Origin: Gammaproteobacteria bacterium
Lineage (GTDB): Bacteria; Pseudomonadota; Gammaproteobacteria; VBWC01
Assembly: GCA_023266115.1 (NCBI GenBank)
Contig: JAHFRU010000010.1
Span: 1 to 64,000, forward strand
Length of the DNA: 64,000 bases
Direction: 5' to 3'
The notes under the pieces are model-generated. The model was not told the DNA's origin and did no database searches. It saw only the letters and a program-made list of their open reading frames with translations. This document shows, one piece after another, positions 30,755 to 42,199 of this stretch. The translations under genes and the position numbers were made by a program. The number at the start of each line of letters is the position of its first letter. Position 1 is the stretch's first letter.

Positions 30755-31111
30755 ATGTTAGATAATTATCTACCCATACTTATATTCCTCGGCATGGGTG
30801 TCGTATTTGGCGTAGCGCCGCTGGTCGCGGGATTTGTTCTGGGGCCCCGTAAGCCGGACAGCGCAAAGTTGTCGCCATACGAATGCGGGTTTGAGGCGTT
30901 CGAGGACTCCCGCATGAAGTTCGACGTTCGTTATTACCTTGTTGCCATTCTTTTTATTGTCTTCGATCTTGAAATTGCGTTTCTGTTTCCGTGGGCAGTC
31001 GTGCTGTCCGAAATCGGCTGGTTCGGGTTCACGGCGATGATGGTGTTTCTCGCGATACTTGTCGTCGGCTTTATTTATGAGTGGAAGAAGGGGGCGCTGC
31101 AGTGGGAATAG
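30755..31111 (+). CDS. nuoA: NADH-quinone oxidoreductase subunit A
   Basis: 118-residue membrane-arm subunit of complex I near the quinone entry. Three hydrophobic helices; the conserved loop is [12 protein letters not shown], followed by [25 protein letters not shown]. No ribosome-binding site precedes the ATG, but the N-terminus matches the family exactly. It is the first of 14 nuo genes in the canonical A-N order. Confidence 0.97.
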   Translation: MLDNYLPILIFLGMGVVFGVAPLVAGFVLGPRKPDSAKLSPYECGFEAFEDSRMKFDVRYYLVAILFIVFDLEIAFLFPWAVVLSEIGWFGFTAMMVFLAILVVGFIYEWKKGALQWE

Positions 31112-31578
31112 AAGGCTACCTCGAGAAGAGCGTCGTCACCACAACAGCCGACAAGCTGATCAACTGGGCACGCACCGGGTCGTTGTGGCCGATGACGTTT
31201 GGCTTGGCCTGTTGCGCGGTCGAAATGATGCATGCGGGTGCATCGCGTTACGACCTTGATCGCTTCGGCGTGGTATTCCGTCCAAGTCCACGCCAGTCGG
31301 ACGTGATGATCGTCGCCGGTACGCTCGTCAACAAAATGGCCCCCGCGTTGCGCAAGGTATATGACCAGATGTCAGAGCCGCGCTGGGTGATATCCATGGG
31401 ATCCTGTGCCAACGGCGGCGGCTACTATCATTATTCCTATGCTGTTGTAAGGGGGTGCGATCGAATCGTGCCGGTGGATATCTATGTGCCGGGTTGTCCG
31501 CCGACCGCCGAAGCCTTGCTGTACGGCGTGATTCAGTTGCAAAACAAGATCAAGCGTACCAATACGATCGCGCGATAA
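31102..31578 (+). CDS. nuoB: NADH-quinone oxidoreductase subunit B
   Basis: 158-residue peripheral-arm subunit binding cluster N2, which reduces quinone. The cluster motif is [11 protein letters not shown] (tandem Cys), then [15 protein letters not shown] and [17 protein letters not shown] at 31102 is the start, overlapping nuoA by 10 bases, with a GGGGG ribosome-binding site inside nuoA. Confidence 0.97.
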   Translation: MGIEGYLEKSVVTTTADKLINWARTGSLWPMTFGLACCAVEMMHAGASRYDLDRFGVVFRPSPRQSDVMIVAGTLVNKMAPALRKVYDQMSEPRWVISMGSCANGGGYYHYSYAVVRGCDRIVPVDIYVPGCPPTAEALLYGVIQLQNKIKRTNTIAR

Positions 31579-31588
31579 GGGTTCCCAG

Positions 31589-32227
31589 ATGACGGACGTT
31601 AACCAGATGCTTGTATCGCGCCTGACCCAGCGTTTTCAAAACCTGATGCAGGAATGCACCGTCTCGGCCACTCGTGAAACCCGTGTTACCGTTGGTAAAG
31701 ATTGGCTGATCGAGCTGTGCCGGTCGCTGCGCGATGACCCGGAGTTTTCGTTTGAACAATTGATCGATGTTTGCGGTGTCGATTATTCGACGTACGGCGC
31801 CAGCGCCTGGCAGGGGCCGCGCTTTGCGGTGGTCTATCATCTGATTTCCTATCGTCATAACCAGCGGCTGCGCGTCAAGGTATTGGTCGACGAGCGCGAG
31901 CCTATCGTGCCGTCGGTCGTTGACATATGGGCGTCCGCCAACTGGTACGAACGCGAGGCCTATGACCTGTTTGGCATCCTGTTTGACGGTCATCCGGATT
32001 TGCGCCGCTTGCTGACGGATTACGGCTTTATCGGCCATCCGTTCCGCAAGGATTTTCCGCTGATCGGTAACGTCGAAATGCGCTATGACCCGGAAAAACA
32101 GCGCGTGGTGTACGAGCCGGTGAGCATCGAACCGCGTATTACCGTGCCGCGCATCATCCGCCATGACAACCGTTATCTGGATCCGGCGGGCGCAACGGCG
32201 AAGAGTACCGAGGTGAAGCGTGGCTGA
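31589..32227 (+). CDS. nuoC: NADH-quinone oxidoreductase subunit C
   Basis: 212-residue 30-kDa subunit of the complex I peripheral arm, separate from NuoD (fused in E. coli). The 30-kDa signature ERExYDLFGIxFxGHPxLRRLL is present as [16 protein letters not shown] then [20 protein letters not shown]. nuoD starts before its stop (8-base overlap). Confidence 0.96.
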   Translation: MTDVNQMLVSRLTQRFQNLMQECTVSATRETRVTVGKDWLIELCRSLRDDPEFSFEQLIDVCGVDYSTYGASAWQGPRFAVVYHLISYRHNQRLRVKVLVDEREPIVPSVVDIWASANWYEREAYDLFGILFDGHPDLRRLLTDYGFIGHPFRKDFPLIGNVEMRYDPEKQRVVYEPVSIEPRITVPRIIRHDNRYLDPAGATAKSTEVKRG

Positions 32228-33473
32228 GATACGCAATTACACGATGAACTTCGGGCCGCAACACCCGTCCGCCCATGGCGTGCTGCGTCTGGTGCTGGAA
32301 ATGGACGGCGAGGTGATCGAGCGCGCCGACCCGCACATTGGACTGCTGCACCGCGGTACCGAAAAACTGGCCGAGAGCAAACCGTATAACCATAGCATCG
32401 GTTACATGGATCGGCTGGATTACGTATCGATGATGTGCAACGAGCATGGCTACGTGCTGGCCATCGAGAAACTGCTCGCGATAGAGCCGCCGGTGCGCGC
32501 ACAGTACATCCGGGTGATGTTCGATGAGGTGACGCGTATTCTCAATCACCTGCTGTGGCTGGGTGCGCACGCGCTGGACATCGGCGCGATGACGGTATTT
32601 CTCTATTGCTTCCGCGAACGAGAGGACTTGCTTGACTGCTATGAGGCAGTGTCGGGCGCGCGCCTGCACGCGACCTATTACCGACCTGGCGGTATCTACC
32701 GCGACCTTCCCGACAGGATGCCGCATTACCAGCCGTCGAAATGGCATAACGAGAAAGAGGTCGCGCGCCTCAACGAGACACGGCAAGGGTCGCTGCTGGA
32801 TTTTCTGTGGGCCTTCACCGAGCGGTTTCCGGGCTACATCGACGAATACGAAACATTATTGACGGACAACCGTATCTGGAAGCAGCGGACCGTTGGCATA
32901 GGCGTGGTGTCGCCGGAGCGGGCGCTGCAACTCGGGTTCACCGGGCCGATGCTGCGCGGTTCCGGTATCGAATGGGATCTGCGCAAGAAACAGCCCTACG
33001 AGGTCTACGACCGCCTCGACTTTGATATCCCGGTGGGCGTGGGCGGCGACTGTTACGACCGCTACCTGGTTCGGGTCGAGGAATTGCGCCAGTCGAACCG
33101 CATCGTGCGCCAATGCATCGAATGGCTGCGCAAGAATCCTGGTCCGGTGATGACTCACGACCACAAGATCGCGCCGCCGGCACGTGAAGAAATGAAGGGC
33201 GATATGGAGGCGCTGATTCACCACTTCAAGCTATTCACGGAGGGTTATTGCGTACCCGAGGGCGAGGCGTATGCGGCCGTTGAACACCCCAAGGGCGAGT
33301 TCGGCGTCTATATTATTTCCGACGGTGCGAACAAACCGTATCGCCTGAAAATCCGCGCGCCGGGTTTCGCGCACGTTGCCGGGCTTGATGAAATGGTACG
33401 CGGGCATATGCTGGCCGATGTGGTCGCGATTATCGGTACGCAGGATATTGTGTTTGGCGAGGTGGACCGCTGA
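32220..33473 (+). CDS. nuoD: NADH-quinone oxidoreductase subunit D
   Basis: 417-residue 49-kDa subunit forming the quinone cavity with NuoB. It starts with [15 protein letters not shown], which carries the cavity His residues, then HRGTEKLAE, and ends with [15 protein letters not shown]-type [21 protein letters not shown] start. nuoE begins within its stop codon (ATG overlaps TGA). Confidence 0.97.
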   Translation: MAEIRNYTMNFGPQHPSAHGVLRLVLEMDGEVIERADPHIGLLHRGTEKLAESKPYNHSIGYMDRLDYVSMMCNEHGYVLAIEKLLAIEPPVRAQYIRVMFDEVTRILNHLLWLGAHALDIGAMTVFLYCFREREDLLDCYEAVSGARLHATYYRPGGIYRDLPDRMPHYQPSKWHNEKEVARLNETRQGSLLDFLWAFTERFPGYIDEYETLLTDNRIWKQRTVGIGVVSPERALQLGFTGPMLRGSGIEWDLRKKQPYEVYDRLDFDIPVGVGGDCYDRYLVRVEELRQSNRIVRQCIEWLRKNPGPVMTHDHKIAPPAREEMKGDMEALIHHFKLFTEGYCVPEGEAYAAVEHPKGEFGVYIISDGANKPYRLKIRAPGFAHVAGLDEMVRGHMLADVVAIIGTQDIVFGEVDR

Positions 33474-33961
33474 TGCTCGACACCCGTTTACTGCTGTCAA
33501 AAAAGGCGTGTGCCGAGATCGACCGATGGATCGCCAAATACCCGCCGGAGCAGAAGCGTTCGGCCGTGTTGTCGGCGTTACATATCGCCCAGCAGGAAAA
33601 CGGCTGGTTGTCGACCGAGGTAATGGATGCCGTCGCCGATTATCTCGGCATGGACAATATCTCGGTGTATGAGGTCGCCACCTTTTATACGATGTATGAC
33701 CTGAAACCGGTCGGGCGACACAAGATATCGGTGTGCACCAATATTTCGTGCTTGTTGCGCGGTTCCGAGGAGGTTGTCGCGCATCTCACGCAGCGTCTCG
33801 GTATCAACCTCGGCGAGACCACGCCGGACGGAAAGGTCACCTTGAAGGAAGTGGAGTGTCTGGCAGCGTGCTGCGGTGCGCCAATGGCGCAGGTCGACAA
33901 GCAGTACCATGAAAACCTGACACCCGAAAAAATCGACGCCATTCTGGCTGCGCTGGACTGA
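33473..33961 (+). CDS. nuoE: NADH-quinone oxidoreductase subunit E
   Basis: 162-residue thioredoxin-like subunit with the [2Fe-2S] cluster N1a. The four Cys ligands fall in [10 protein letters not shown] and [31 protein letters not shown] and [17 protein letters not shown] are family segments. It works with NuoF in the NADH module. Confidence 0.97.
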   Translation: MLDTRLLLSKKACAEIDRWIAKYPPEQKRSAVLSALHIAQQENGWLSTEVMDAVADYLGMDNISVYEVATFYTMYDLKPVGRHKISVCTNISCLLRGSEEVVAHLTQRLGINLGETTPDGKVTLKEVECLAACCGAPMAQVDKQYHENLTPEKIDAILAALD

Positions 33962-33963
33962 AC

Positions 33964-35238
33964 ATGGTTAACGAGATCTGCTTCAGGAACAACCATCTCG
34001 ATAAGTCGTGGACGCTGGATGTCTATCAAGAGACCGGCGGCTACGAGGCATGGCGCAAGATACTGGCAAAAAAAACACCGCCGGACGATATTATCGGCGA
34101 GCTGAAAGCCTCGGTGTTGCGCGGCCGCGGCGGCGCGGGATTCCCGACCGGGCTTAAATGGAGTTTCATGCCGCGCAACGCGCCCGGACAGAAGTACATC
34201 GTCTGCAACTCCGACGAGGGCGAACCGGGTACCTGCAAGGACCGCGATATTCTGCTGTTTAATCCGCACGCGGTGATCGAGGGCATGGCAATCGCCGGGT
34301 ATGCGATCGGCGCTACCGTCGGTTACAACTATATACGTGGAGAATTCTCGGAGCCTTTCGAGCGCTTCGAGGCGGCGCTGCAGGATGCCTACCGCGCCGG
34401 TCTGCTCGGCAAGAATATCGCGGGGTCCGGGATCGATTTCGATCTGCACTCGCATCTCGGTGCCGGCGCCTATATCTGCGGCGAGGAAACCGCGTTGCTC
34501 GAATCGCTCGAAGGCAAGAAGGGGCAGCCGCGCTTCAAACCGCCGTTTCCGGCCGGATTTGGACTATACGGTCGGCCGACGACAATCAATAACACTGAAA
34601 CGCTGGCGTCCGTGCCACTGATTCTGCAGAACGGCAGCGAGTGGTTCCTGGCGATGGGCAAGCCCAACAACGGTGGCCCGAAGATTTTTTCCGTGTCAGG
34701 GCATGTCAACAAGCCCGGCAATTACGAAGTACCGCTGGGTATGCCGTTTGCCGAACTGCTGGAAATGGCCGGCGGCGTCTGGAAAGGACGGAAACTGAAG
34801 GCGGTCATTCCGGGTGGTTCGTCGGTACCGGTACTGCCGGCAGATGTGATTATGCAGACCGACATGGATTATGACTCGCTGGCCAAGGCCGGTTCGATGC
34901 TGGGCGCCGGATCGGTCATCGTGATGGACGACACCACCTGCATGGTGAAGGCGCTGGCGCGTATCTCTCACTTTTATTACGAAGAATCCTGCGGTCAGTG
35001 CACGCCGTGTCGCGAAGGCACCGGCTGGCTGTCGCGTGTCGTCCACCGTATCGAGCACGGTAAGGGGCGTCAGGAAGATCTGGGCATGCTGACGAATATC
35101 GCCGGCAGGATACAGGGCCGTACCATTTGCGCGCTGGGTGATGCGGCGGCGATGCCGGTGGCCAGTTTCGTCAAGCATTTTCACGACGAGTTTCAGTACC
35201 ACATCGACCACGGGCACTGCATGGTTGGTCATGCCTAG
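33964..35238 (+). CDS. nuoF: NADH-quinone oxidoreductase subunit F
   Basis: 424-residue subunit binding NADH, FMN and cluster N3. [15 protein letters not shown] is the glycine-rich NADH/FMN loop, and [14 protein letters not shown] and [13 protein letters not shown] line the flavin. [15 protein letters not shown] plus a downstream Cys bind the [4Fe-4S] cluster. The length is standard. Confidence 0.98.
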   Translation: MVNEICFRNNHLDKSWTLDVYQETGGYEAWRKILAKKTPPDDIIGELKASVLRGRGGAGFPTGLKWSFMPRNAPGQKYIVCNSDEGEPGTCKDRDILLFNPHAVIEGMAIAGYAIGATVGYNYIRGEFSEPFERFEAALQDAYRAGLLGKNIAGSGIDFDLHSHLGAGAYICGEETALLESLEGKKGQPRFKPPFPAGFGLYGRPTTINNTETLASVPLILQNGSEWFLAMGKPNNGGPKIFSVSGHVNKPGNYEVPLGMPFAELLEMAGGVWKGRKLKAVIPGGSSVPVLPADVIMQTDMDYDSLAKAGSMLGAGSVIVMDDTTCMVKALARISHFYYEESCGQCTPCREGTGWLSRVVHRIEHGKGRQEDLGMLTNIAGRIQGRTICALGDAAAMPVASFVKHFHDEFQYHIDHGHCMVGHA

Positions 35239-35262
35239 GAATCTGGGGTAAGCGGACGCGTT

Positions 35263-37653
35263 ATGGTGAATATCGAAATAGACGGCAAGTTGCTTCCCGC
35301 CAGGAAGGGCGCGATGATCATCGAAGTGGCCGACGAAGCGGGCATCGCAATCCCGCGTTTCTGTTATCACAAGAAACTGTCGATCGCGGCGAATTGTCGC
35401 ATGTGTCTTATCGAAGTCGAAAAGGTCGGCAAACCCTTGCCTGCCTGTGCGACGCCGGTCGCCGATGGCATGAAGGTCTTCACCCGTTCGAGGATGGCGC
35501 TGGACGCGCAGCAGGGCACCATGGAGTTTCTGCTCATCAACCATCCGCTCGACTGTCCGATTTGCGATCAGGGTGGCGAGTGCGACCTGCAGGATCTGTC
35601 GATGGGCTACGGCGAGGGTATGTCGCGTTTCCGCGAGAACAAGCTGGTCGTCAAGGATAAAGACATCGGCCCGCTGATCCAGACGGATATGACACGTTGT
35701 ATCAAATGCACGCTTTGCGTGCGCTTTGGCGATGAACTGGCCGGCATGAAGGAACTCGGCGCCACGGGGCGCGGCGAGCACGTGGTGATTGAAACCTATT
35801 TTGACGACCGCGTGACCTCGGAGATGTCGGGCAACGTCATCGATCTGTGTCCGGTCGGCGCATTGACCTCGAAGCCGTTCCGCTACACCTCACGCCCGTG
35901 GGAGCTGACGTCTCATCAGTCGATCGCACCGCACGATGCGATCGGATCGAACATCTACCTGCATAGCCTTGCGAATCAGGTGAGGCGAGTGCTGCCGCGG
36001 GAAAACGAACAGATCAACGAATGCTGGATTTCAGACCGCGACCGCTACAGCTACGAGGGACTGAACAGCGAGGATCGCCTGACGGTGCCGATGATCCGCG
36101 TTCGCGGCGAGTGGCAGGAGACGGACTGGAATACCGCGCTAGAAACAGTCGCTGCCGGGCTGCGGGCTATCATCTCGGACCATGGGGCACGCCAGCTCGG
36201 ATTCCTGATGTCGCCGTCGTCGACCGTGGAAGAAATGTACCTGGCGCAGAAACTGGCGCGTGGGCTGGGCACCGACAATATCGATCATCGGTTGCGCCAG
36301 CTCGATTTTCGCGACCAGGAACTGATGCCGCGTTTCCCGTGGCTCGGACAGACGCTGGATGAACTTGAAGCCAATAATGCGGTATTGCTGATCGGATCCA
36401 ACGTGCGCAAGGACCAGCCTATTGTCGGGCACCGCCTGCGCAAGGCAACCCGCAAGGGTATGCACGTCATGTTCGTCAACCTGCTCGACTATGACTTCAA
36501 TTTCCGGGTCGCGGAAAAGATTATCGCGTCGCCGGCAGCGGTGGAGCGCGCGCTTGCAGGTATCGTCAAGGCGCTTGCCGACGTTTGCAAAACAGCGTTG
36601 CCGGTAGGCATTGACAAACTGGCGGGTGCGATCGAGATTACCGATGCAATGCGTGCGATCGCCAGCCAGTTACATGCGGGCGAGAAGACAGCCGTGATAC
36701 TGGGCACCCAGGCCATGGCGCATCCGGCGTTTTCGACGCTCAACGCGCTGGCCGGGGCGATCGCCCGGATGAGCGGCGCGCGACTCGGTTACCTTCCGGA
36801 CGGCGCCAACAGTCTGGGCGGCTGGATAGCCGGTGCTGTCCCGCATCGCGGTGCCGGTGGTCAACCGGCAGGCGAGCGCGGTTTAAGCGCCCGCGGCATG
36901 CTCGATGGCGGCTTGAAAGGATATCTGTTGAATAACTTCGAGCCCGAGTACGACTGTGCGGATCCGGTGACGGCACTCAGGGCGTTTGGCGAGGCCGAGT
37001 TCGTTGCGGTATTGACCTCGTACCGCAATACGGCGATGGAGCGGTACGCCCGCGTCATGTTGCCGGCGGCACCGTTCAGTGAAACCTCCGGCACGTACGT
37101 CAACGCCGAGGGGCGGTGGCAAAGTTTTACCGGCGCAGTGACGCCAGTGGGCAGTGCGCGCCCGGCCTGGAAGGTGTTCCGTGTGCTGGGCAATCTTTGC
37201 GGCGTTGACGGGTTTAATCAGATCGTCTCAACGGACGCCCGTGACGAACTGCGGAAACTGCTCGGCGATTTTACACTGAACGGCAATCAGGTGACCTGGC
37301 ATTGCCCGGCTGAATTGAGCCGCGACGCCGGCTCCGGTGCAAACGGCACGGGACTGACGCGGGTTTCCGATGTGCCTGTTTACGCGGTGGACAGCATCGT
37401 GCGGCGTTCGGCACCTTTACGGCAGAGCGCAGACATGACACCCGCCGGCGCGTATATCAATAGCGGCTTGGCCGACCGGCTGGGTCTCGCGGATGTCGCG
37501 CAGGTTATCGTCCGGCAGGGCAACCATCAGGCGACGCTGCCGCTGCTGATCGACAGACGGGTACCCGATATGTGTGTTTATGTGCCGGCGGGCCTGGAAG
37601 CGACGGCGGGGCTGGGCGCGTCGACAGCGGCTGTCGAGCTTGAGAGAATCTAG
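35263..37653 (+). CDS. nuoG: NADH-quinone oxidoreductase subunit G
   Basis: 796-residue iron-sulfur subunit. The N-terminal ferredoxin domain has RFCYHKKLSIAANCRMCL; then NHPLDCPICDQGGECDLQD (His/Cys cluster N5) and MTRCIKCTLCVRFGDEL follow. The molybdopterin-oxidoreductase-like C-terminal domain (from about residue 220) has lost catalysis, as in complex I generally. ILGTQAMAHPAFSTL and FSETSGTYVNAEGRWQSF are recognisable. Confidence 0.97.
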   Translation: MVNIEIDGKLLPARKGAMIIEVADEAGIAIPRFCYHKKLSIAANCRMCLIEVEKVGKPLPACATPVADGMKVFTRSRMALDAQQGTMEFLLINHPLDCPICDQGGECDLQDLSMGYGEGMSRFRENKLVVKDKDIGPLIQTDMTRCIKCTLCVRFGDELAGMKELGATGRGEHVVIETYFDDRVTSEMSGNVIDLCPVGALTSKPFRYTSRPWELTSHQSIAPHDAIGSNIYLHSLANQVRRVLPRENEQINECWISDRDRYSYEGLNSEDRLTVPMIRVRGEWQETDWNTALETVAAGLRAIISDHGARQLGFLMSPSSTVEEMYLAQKLARGLGTDNIDHRLRQLDFRDQELMPRFPWLGQTLDELEANNAVLLIGSNVRKDQPIVGHRLRKATRKGMHVMFVNLLDYDFNFRVAEKIIASPAAVERALAGIVKALADVCKTALPVGIDKLAGAIEITDAMRAIASQLHAGEKTAVILGTQAMAHPAFSTLNALAGAIARMSGARLGYLPDGANSLGGWIAGAVPHRGAGGQPAGERGLSARGMLDGGLKGYLLNNFEPEYDCADPVTALRAFGEAEFVAVLTSYRNTAMERYARVMLPAAPFSETSGTYVNAEGRWQSFTGAVTPVGSARPAWKVFRVLGNLCGVDGFNQIVSTDARDELRKLLGDFTLNGNQVTWHCPAELSRDAGSGANGTGLTRVSDVPVYAVDSIVRRSAPLRQSADMTPAGAYINSGLADRLGLADVAQVIVRQGNHQATLPLLIDRRVPDMCVYVPAGLEATAGLGASTAAVELERI

Positions 37654-37686
37654 GACACCGGGACTCAACAGGACTACGCACTGACG

Positions 37687-38727
37687 ATGGACTTTCTGAT
37701 AGACACCTGGACCGGCTTGCCGACAGTGGTGCAGATTCTGGCGAAGATCGTCTTGATCGCCGTGCCGATCATGCTGACGGTTGCCTATCTGACACTGGCC
37801 GAGCGCAAGGTGATCGGTTATATCCAGGTGCGCATCGGGCCTAACCGCGTCGGCCCACGCGGATTGCTGCAACCCATTGCCGACGGCATCAAGCTCGCGT
37901 TCAAGGAAATCATCATTCCGACCAACGCGAACAAGGCGTTGTTCATCATGGGTCCGTTGCTGGCGCTGGCCCCGGCGCTGGCGGCGTGGGCAGTGATACC
38001 GTTCGATGAGCCGCTGATTCTCGCCAATATCGACGCCGGATTACTTTATATATTGGCGCTCACGTCCGGCTCCGTCTACGGCATCATCTTTGCGGGCTGG
38101 GCGTCCAATTCGAAATATGCGTTTCTCGGCGCGCTGCGTTCAGCGGCGCAGGTGGTTTCGTATGAAATCGCGATGGGCTTCGCGCTGGTCTGTGTCCTGA
38201 TGGCGGGCGGAAGTCTGAATCTGCGTGATATCGTGCTGGCGCAACAGGGCGGCGTATGGACCTGGTTCTGGTTGCCGTTGTTGCCGATGTTCGTCGTTTA
38301 CTTCCTGTCCGGCGTCGCCGAAACCAACCGTGCGCCGTTTGACGTCGCCGAAGGCGAGTCCGAAATCGTCGCCGGGTTCCACGTCGAGTACTCAGGCATG
38401 ACGTTCGCGCTGTTCTTCCTCGCCGAGTACGCCAACATGATCCTGATCTCGGCGTTGACAGCGCTGATGTTTTTCGGCGGGTGGCTGTCGCCGTTCCAGG
38501 GTATTCCGGTGCTTGAGTCCTGGTTCGCGTGGGTGCCCGGCATGGCGTGGCTGTTTGCCAAGATGGCGGTCTTCCTGTTTCTGTTTTTGTGGTTCCGCGC
38601 AACGTTTCCGCGCTATCGCTACGACCAGATCATGCGCCTCGGCTGGAAGGTGTTCCTGCCGGTGACCCTGATCTGGATACCGGTGCTGGGCGTCTGGATC
38701 ATGCTCGGCATCTGGCCATTCCACTAA
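37687..38727 (+). CDS. nuoH: NADH-quinone oxidoreductase subunit H
   Basis: 346-residue, eight-helix membrane subunit linking the peripheral arm to the pump modules. Conserved [20 protein letters not shown] and the quinone-channel loop [18 protein letters not shown] are intact, as is [19 protein letters not shown]. Confidence 0.98.
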   Translation: MDFLIDTWTGLPTVVQILAKIVLIAVPIMLTVAYLTLAERKVIGYIQVRIGPNRVGPRGLLQPIADGIKLAFKEIIIPTNANKALFIMGPLLALAPALAAWAVIPFDEPLILANIDAGLLYILALTSGSVYGIIFAGWASNSKYAFLGALRSAAQVVSYEIAMGFALVCVLMAGGSLNLRDIVLAQQGGVWTWFWLPLLPMFVVYFLSGVAETNRAPFDVAEGESEIVAGFHVEYSGMTFALFFLAEYANMILISALTALMFFGGWLSPFQGIPVLESWFAWVPGMAWLFAKMAVFLFLFLWFRATFPRYRYDQIMRLGWKVFLPVTLIWIPVLGVWIMLGIWPFH

Positions 38728-38751
38728 GCGCGGGTCGCGAGACAAACCGAC

Positions 38752-39240
38752 ATGCAAGCGATTCAGCATTACTTCAAGAGTTTTCTGTTGTGGGAGCTGC
38801 TGCGTGGCCTGAAGCTGACGGGTCGGTACTTCTTTGCGCGGAAAATTACCGTGCAGTATCCGGAGGAAAAGACCCCTCAATCGAACCGCTTCCGTGGTCT
38901 GCACGCGTTGCGGCGCTACCCTAATGGAGAGGAACGCTGTATCGCCTGCAAGCTGTGTGAGGCCGTCTGTCCGGCACTGGCGATTACTATTGAATCCGAA
39001 CAGCGCGCCGACGGAACGCGGCGTACAACGCGTTATGACATTGATTTATTCAAATGTATTTTCTGCGGCTTCTGCGAGGAGTCGTGCCCGGTGGACTCGA
39101 TCGTTGAAACACGCGTGTTTGAGTACCACTTTGAAAAACGCGGCGAGAATATCATGACCAAGGACAAGCTGCTGGAGATGGGCGATCGCCACGAGAATCA
39201 GATTGCGCGGGATCGCGCACAGGATGCGAGCTACCGGTAG
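38752..39240 (+). CDS. nuoI: NADH-quinone oxidoreductase subunit I
   Basis: 162-residue ferredoxin-like subunit with two [4Fe-4S] clusters (N6a, N6b). Motifs [12 protein letters not shown] and [14 protein letters not shown] are complete, preceded by [15 protein letters not shown]. An amphipathic N-terminal helix docks to the membrane. Confidence 0.98.
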   Translation: MQAIQHYFKSFLLWELLRGLKLTGRYFFARKITVQYPEEKTPQSNRFRGLHALRRYPNGEERCIACKLCEAVCPALAITIESEQRADGTRRTTRYDIDLFKCIFCGFCEESCPVDSIVETRVFEYHFEKRGENIMTKDKLLEMGDRHENQIARDRAQDASYR

Positions 39241-39283
39241 TAGCGGGCAACGGGGAGCAGGGGCGGGGACAACAACGATAATC

Positions 39284-39889
39284 ATGGCTATTGAACCAGT
39301 CATATTCTGGGTTTTTTCCACCATACTGGTGTTGTCTGCCGGGGCGGTGGTGACCGTGCGCAACCCCGTACACGCGGTGATTTTTCTGGTGCTGGCGTTT
39401 TTTACCAGCGCCGCGATCTGGATACTGCTGGAGGCGGAATTTCTGGCGCTGGCGCTGGTGCTGGTCTACGTCGGGGCGGTCATGGTGCTGTTCCTGTTTG
39501 TGGTGATGATGCTGGATATCAACATCGCGCCGCTGCGCGAAGGGTTCGTCAGAAATCTATGGGTCGGAATTCCGGTACTGGCGATCGTGATTTACGAGTT
39601 GTGGGTGGTCGTCGGCGAAAAGCAGTTCGGGCTCGACAAGGTGGCCGCACCGGCCGGCCACGCGGCCGACTACAGTAACACCAAGGAACTCGGCAGCATC
39701 CTTTACACGGTCTATATGTATCCGTTCGAACTGGCGGCGGTGATTCTGCTGGTGGCGATAGTAGCGGCGATCGCGCTGACGCTGCGGCGCCGGCCGCAGA
39801 CCAAGTATCAGGATCCGGCCCAACAGGTATTGGTCAAGCGCGGCGATCGCGTACGTCTGGTGAAGATGGCGGCCGAGAAGAAACAATAA
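39284..39889 (+). CDS. nuoJ: NADH-quinone oxidoreductase subunit J
   Basis: 201-residue membrane subunit with five helices. The family motif [20 protein letters not shown] includes the pi-bulge helix Tyr. The frame is open from 39203, but ATG 39284 gives the standard N-terminus ([12 protein letters not shown]) and avoids overlap with nuoI. Confidence 0.96.
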   Translation: MAIEPVIFWVFSTILVLSAGAVVTVRNPVHAVIFLVLAFFTSAAIWILLEAEFLALALVLVYVGAVMVLFLFVVMMLDINIAPLREGFVRNLWVGIPVLAIVIYELWVVVGEKQFGLDKVAAPAGHAADYSNTKELGSILYTVYMYPFELAAVILLVAIVAAIALTLRRRPQTKYQDPAQQVLVKRGDRVRLVKMAAEKKQ

Positions 39890-39906
39890 TATGGGGCGTT
39901 ATTGAC

Positions 39907-40212
39907 GTGATTTCGTTGTCGCATTTTCTGGTTCTTGGGGCGATCCTGTTTTCGATCGCGATGGCGGGGATTTTTCTGAACCGGAAAAACGTCATCATCC
40001 TGCTGATGGCGATCGAACTGCTGTTGCTCGCAGTGAATATGAATTTTGTCGCGTTCTCGCATTATCACGGCGATACCGCCGGCCAGGTGTTCGTGTTCTT
40101 CATTCTGACGGTAGCGGCGGCGGAGGCGGCGATCGGCCTGGCGATATTGATTGTCCTGTTCCGCAACCGGCGCACCATCAATGTCGACCATCTGGATTCA
40201 TTGAAAGGATAG
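39907..40212 (+). CDS. nuoK: NADH-quinone oxidoreductase subunit K
   Basis: 101-residue, three-helix subunit (Mrp-like MnhC family). Helix 2 carries the proton-path Glu in [13 protein letters not shown], and helix 3 the second in [21 protein letters not shown] start, 17 bases after nuoJ. Confidence 0.97.
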   Translation: MISLSHFLVLGAILFSIAMAGIFLNRKNVIILLMAIELLLLAVNMNFVAFSHYHGDTAGQVFVFFILTVAAAEAAIGLAILIVLFRNRRTINVDHLDSLKG

Positions 40213-40219
40213 CGCGCCG

Positions 40220-42175
40220 ATGTCTATGGAAAACGTCTATCTGGGAATTGTACTGGCACCGCTGCTGGGCGCGATAGTCGCCGGTCTCTTCGGGCAGCAG
40301 ATCGGGCGCGCCGGCGCTCATTGGGTCACAATCCTCGGTGTGGCGATTTCGTTCCTGCTGGGGCTGCTTGTGTTCAAGGACGTCGTGTTCGACGGTGCGG
40401 CGATCTATAACAATACGGTATATACCTGGCTGGCCAGCGACGGCGTACGGTTCGAGATCGGCTTTTTGATCGACCAGCTGACCGCATTGATGATACTCAT
40501 CGTGACGTTCGTATCGTTGATCGTGCATATCTACACGATCGGCTACATGCGGGATGATCCCGGTTACCAGCGGTTCTTCAGCTATATATCGCTGTTCACC
40601 TTTTCGATGCTCATGCTGGTGATGGCCAATAATTTCGTGCAGCTGTTTTTCGGCTGGGAGGCGGTTGGCCTGGTGTCGTATCTGCTGATTGGATTCTGGT
40701 ACATGCGCGAATCGGCGATATACGCCAATCTGAAGGCATTTCTGGTCAACCGCGTCGGCGACCTGGGCTTCCTGCTCGGTATCGCGGCCGTGTTGATGTA
40801 TTTCAACAGCCTCGACTATGCTGACGTATTCCGCGCGGCGCCGTTGTTGAGCAATCTGACCGTCGCCATCATTCCCGGGACGGAATGGTCGGTCATCACG
40901 CTGATCTGCATCTTGTTGTTCATCGGTGCCATGGCGAAATCGGCCCAGGTGCCGCTGCATGTCTGGCTGCCGGATTCGATGGAAGGCCCGACGCCGATCT
41001 CCGCACTGATCCACGCGGCGACCATGGTCACCGCCGGTATTTTCATGGTGGCGCGCATGTCACCGCTCTTCGAGCTCTCGGAGACGGCCCTTAGCGTGGT
41101 ACTGGTCATCGGCGCAGTGACCGCGTTGTCGATGGGCATACTCGGTATCGTGCAGAACGACATCAAGCGCGTCGTGGCGTATTCGACGCTGTCGCAGCTC
41201 GGCTATATGACGGTCGCGTTGGGCGCGTCGGCCTATGCGGCGGGCATCTTTCATCTGATGACGCATGCCTTCTTCAAGGCGTTGCTGTTCCTCGCTGCGG
41301 GCTCGGTGATTATCGCGCTGCACCACGAACAGGATATTCGCAAGATGGGCGGGCTGCGCAAGTATATGCCGGTCACATACGCGTGCATGCTGATCGGCTC
41401 ACTGGCATTGATCGGCGTGCCGGGGTTCGCCGGATTTTTTTCGAAGGACGCGATTATCGAGGCGGTAAGCCACGCCGAGATCGCCGGCGCCGGGTTTGCA
41501 TATATCTGTGTGTTGATCGGTGTATTCGTGACGGCGTTCTACAGCTTCCGGATGTTCTTCCTGGTATTTCACGGCAAGGAACGTATGGAGGCGCACGCGC
41601 GGATGCATTTGCACGAATCGCCGGCGGTGATAACCGTGCCACTGATCCTGCTGGCGATCCCGTCGGTGGTTGCCGGTTACTATATTGGGCCGCTATTGTT
41701 CGACGGATTCTTCGCCGACTCGATCAAGGTCGCACCGGAGCACGACGTCCTGGCGCGGGTCGGTGAGCATTTCACCGGTGCGCTCGGTTTTATTGGCCAT
41801 GGGCTGGCCGGTCCCGCGGTATATCTGGCGGCCGCCGGGGTGGCGGCGGCCTGGTATTTCTATCTGCAACGCCCGGATATCCCGCCGAAGCTGGCGGCGT
41901 CGGCCGGCTGGCTGTATCGGTTACTGGATCGCAAGTACTACGCGGACGACATCAACGAGTTTGTGTTTGCCGCCGGCGGCCGCCGGCTCGGACGAGCGTT
42001 GTGGAAAGTGGGCGATGCCACGTTGATCGATGGCGTGATGGTCAATGGCACGGCGAACAGCATAGGCCGGGTTTCCAGATTGATCCGGCAGGTACAGACC
42101 GGCTATCTGTATCACTATGCCTTTGCGATGATCGTCGGCCTGTTGTTGTTGCTGAGCTGGTTTGTCGTCTCTTGA
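40220..42175 (+). CDS. nuoL: NADH-quinone oxidoreductase subunit L
   Basis: 651-residue distal antiporter-like proton pump subunit with about 16 helices and a long lateral amphipathic helix near the C-terminus. The motif FFGWEAVGLVSYLLIGFW contains the key Glu. KSAQVPLHVWLPDSMEGPTP and ALIHAATMVTAGIFMVAR carry the Lys and His of the channel. Confidence 0.98.
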   Translation: MSMENVYLGIVLAPLLGAIVAGLFGQQIGRAGAHWVTILGVAISFLLGLLVFKDVVFDGAAIYNNTVYTWLASDGVRFEIGFLIDQLTALMILIVTFVSLIVHIYTIGYMRDDPGYQRFFSYISLFTFSMLMLVMANNFVQLFFGWEAVGLVSYLLIGFWYMRESAIYANLKAFLVNRVGDLGFLLGIAAVLMYFNSLDYADVFRAAPLLSNLTVAIIPGTEWSVITLICILLFIGAMAKSAQVPLHVWLPDSMEGPTPISALIHAATMVTAGIFMVARMSPLFELSETALSVVLVIGAVTALSMGILGIVQNDIKRVVAYSTLSQLGYMTVALGASAYAAGIFHLMTHAFFKALLFLAAGSVIIALHHEQDIRKMGGLRKYMPVTYACMLIGSLALIGVPGFAGFFSKDAIIEAVSHAEIAGAGFAYICVLIGVFVTAFYSFRMFFLVFHGKERMEAHARMHLHESPAVITVPLILLAIPSVVAGYYIGPLLFDGFFADSIKVAPEHDVLARVGEHFTGALGFIGHGLAGPAVYLAAAGVAAAWYFYLQRPDIPPKLAASAGWLYRLLDRKYYADDINEFVFAAGGRRLGRALWKVGDATLIDGVMVNGTANSIGRVSRLIRQVQTGYLYHYAFAMIVGLLLLLSWFVVS

Positions 42176-42199
42176 CGGTAAGAATAAGGATCGTAGCGC

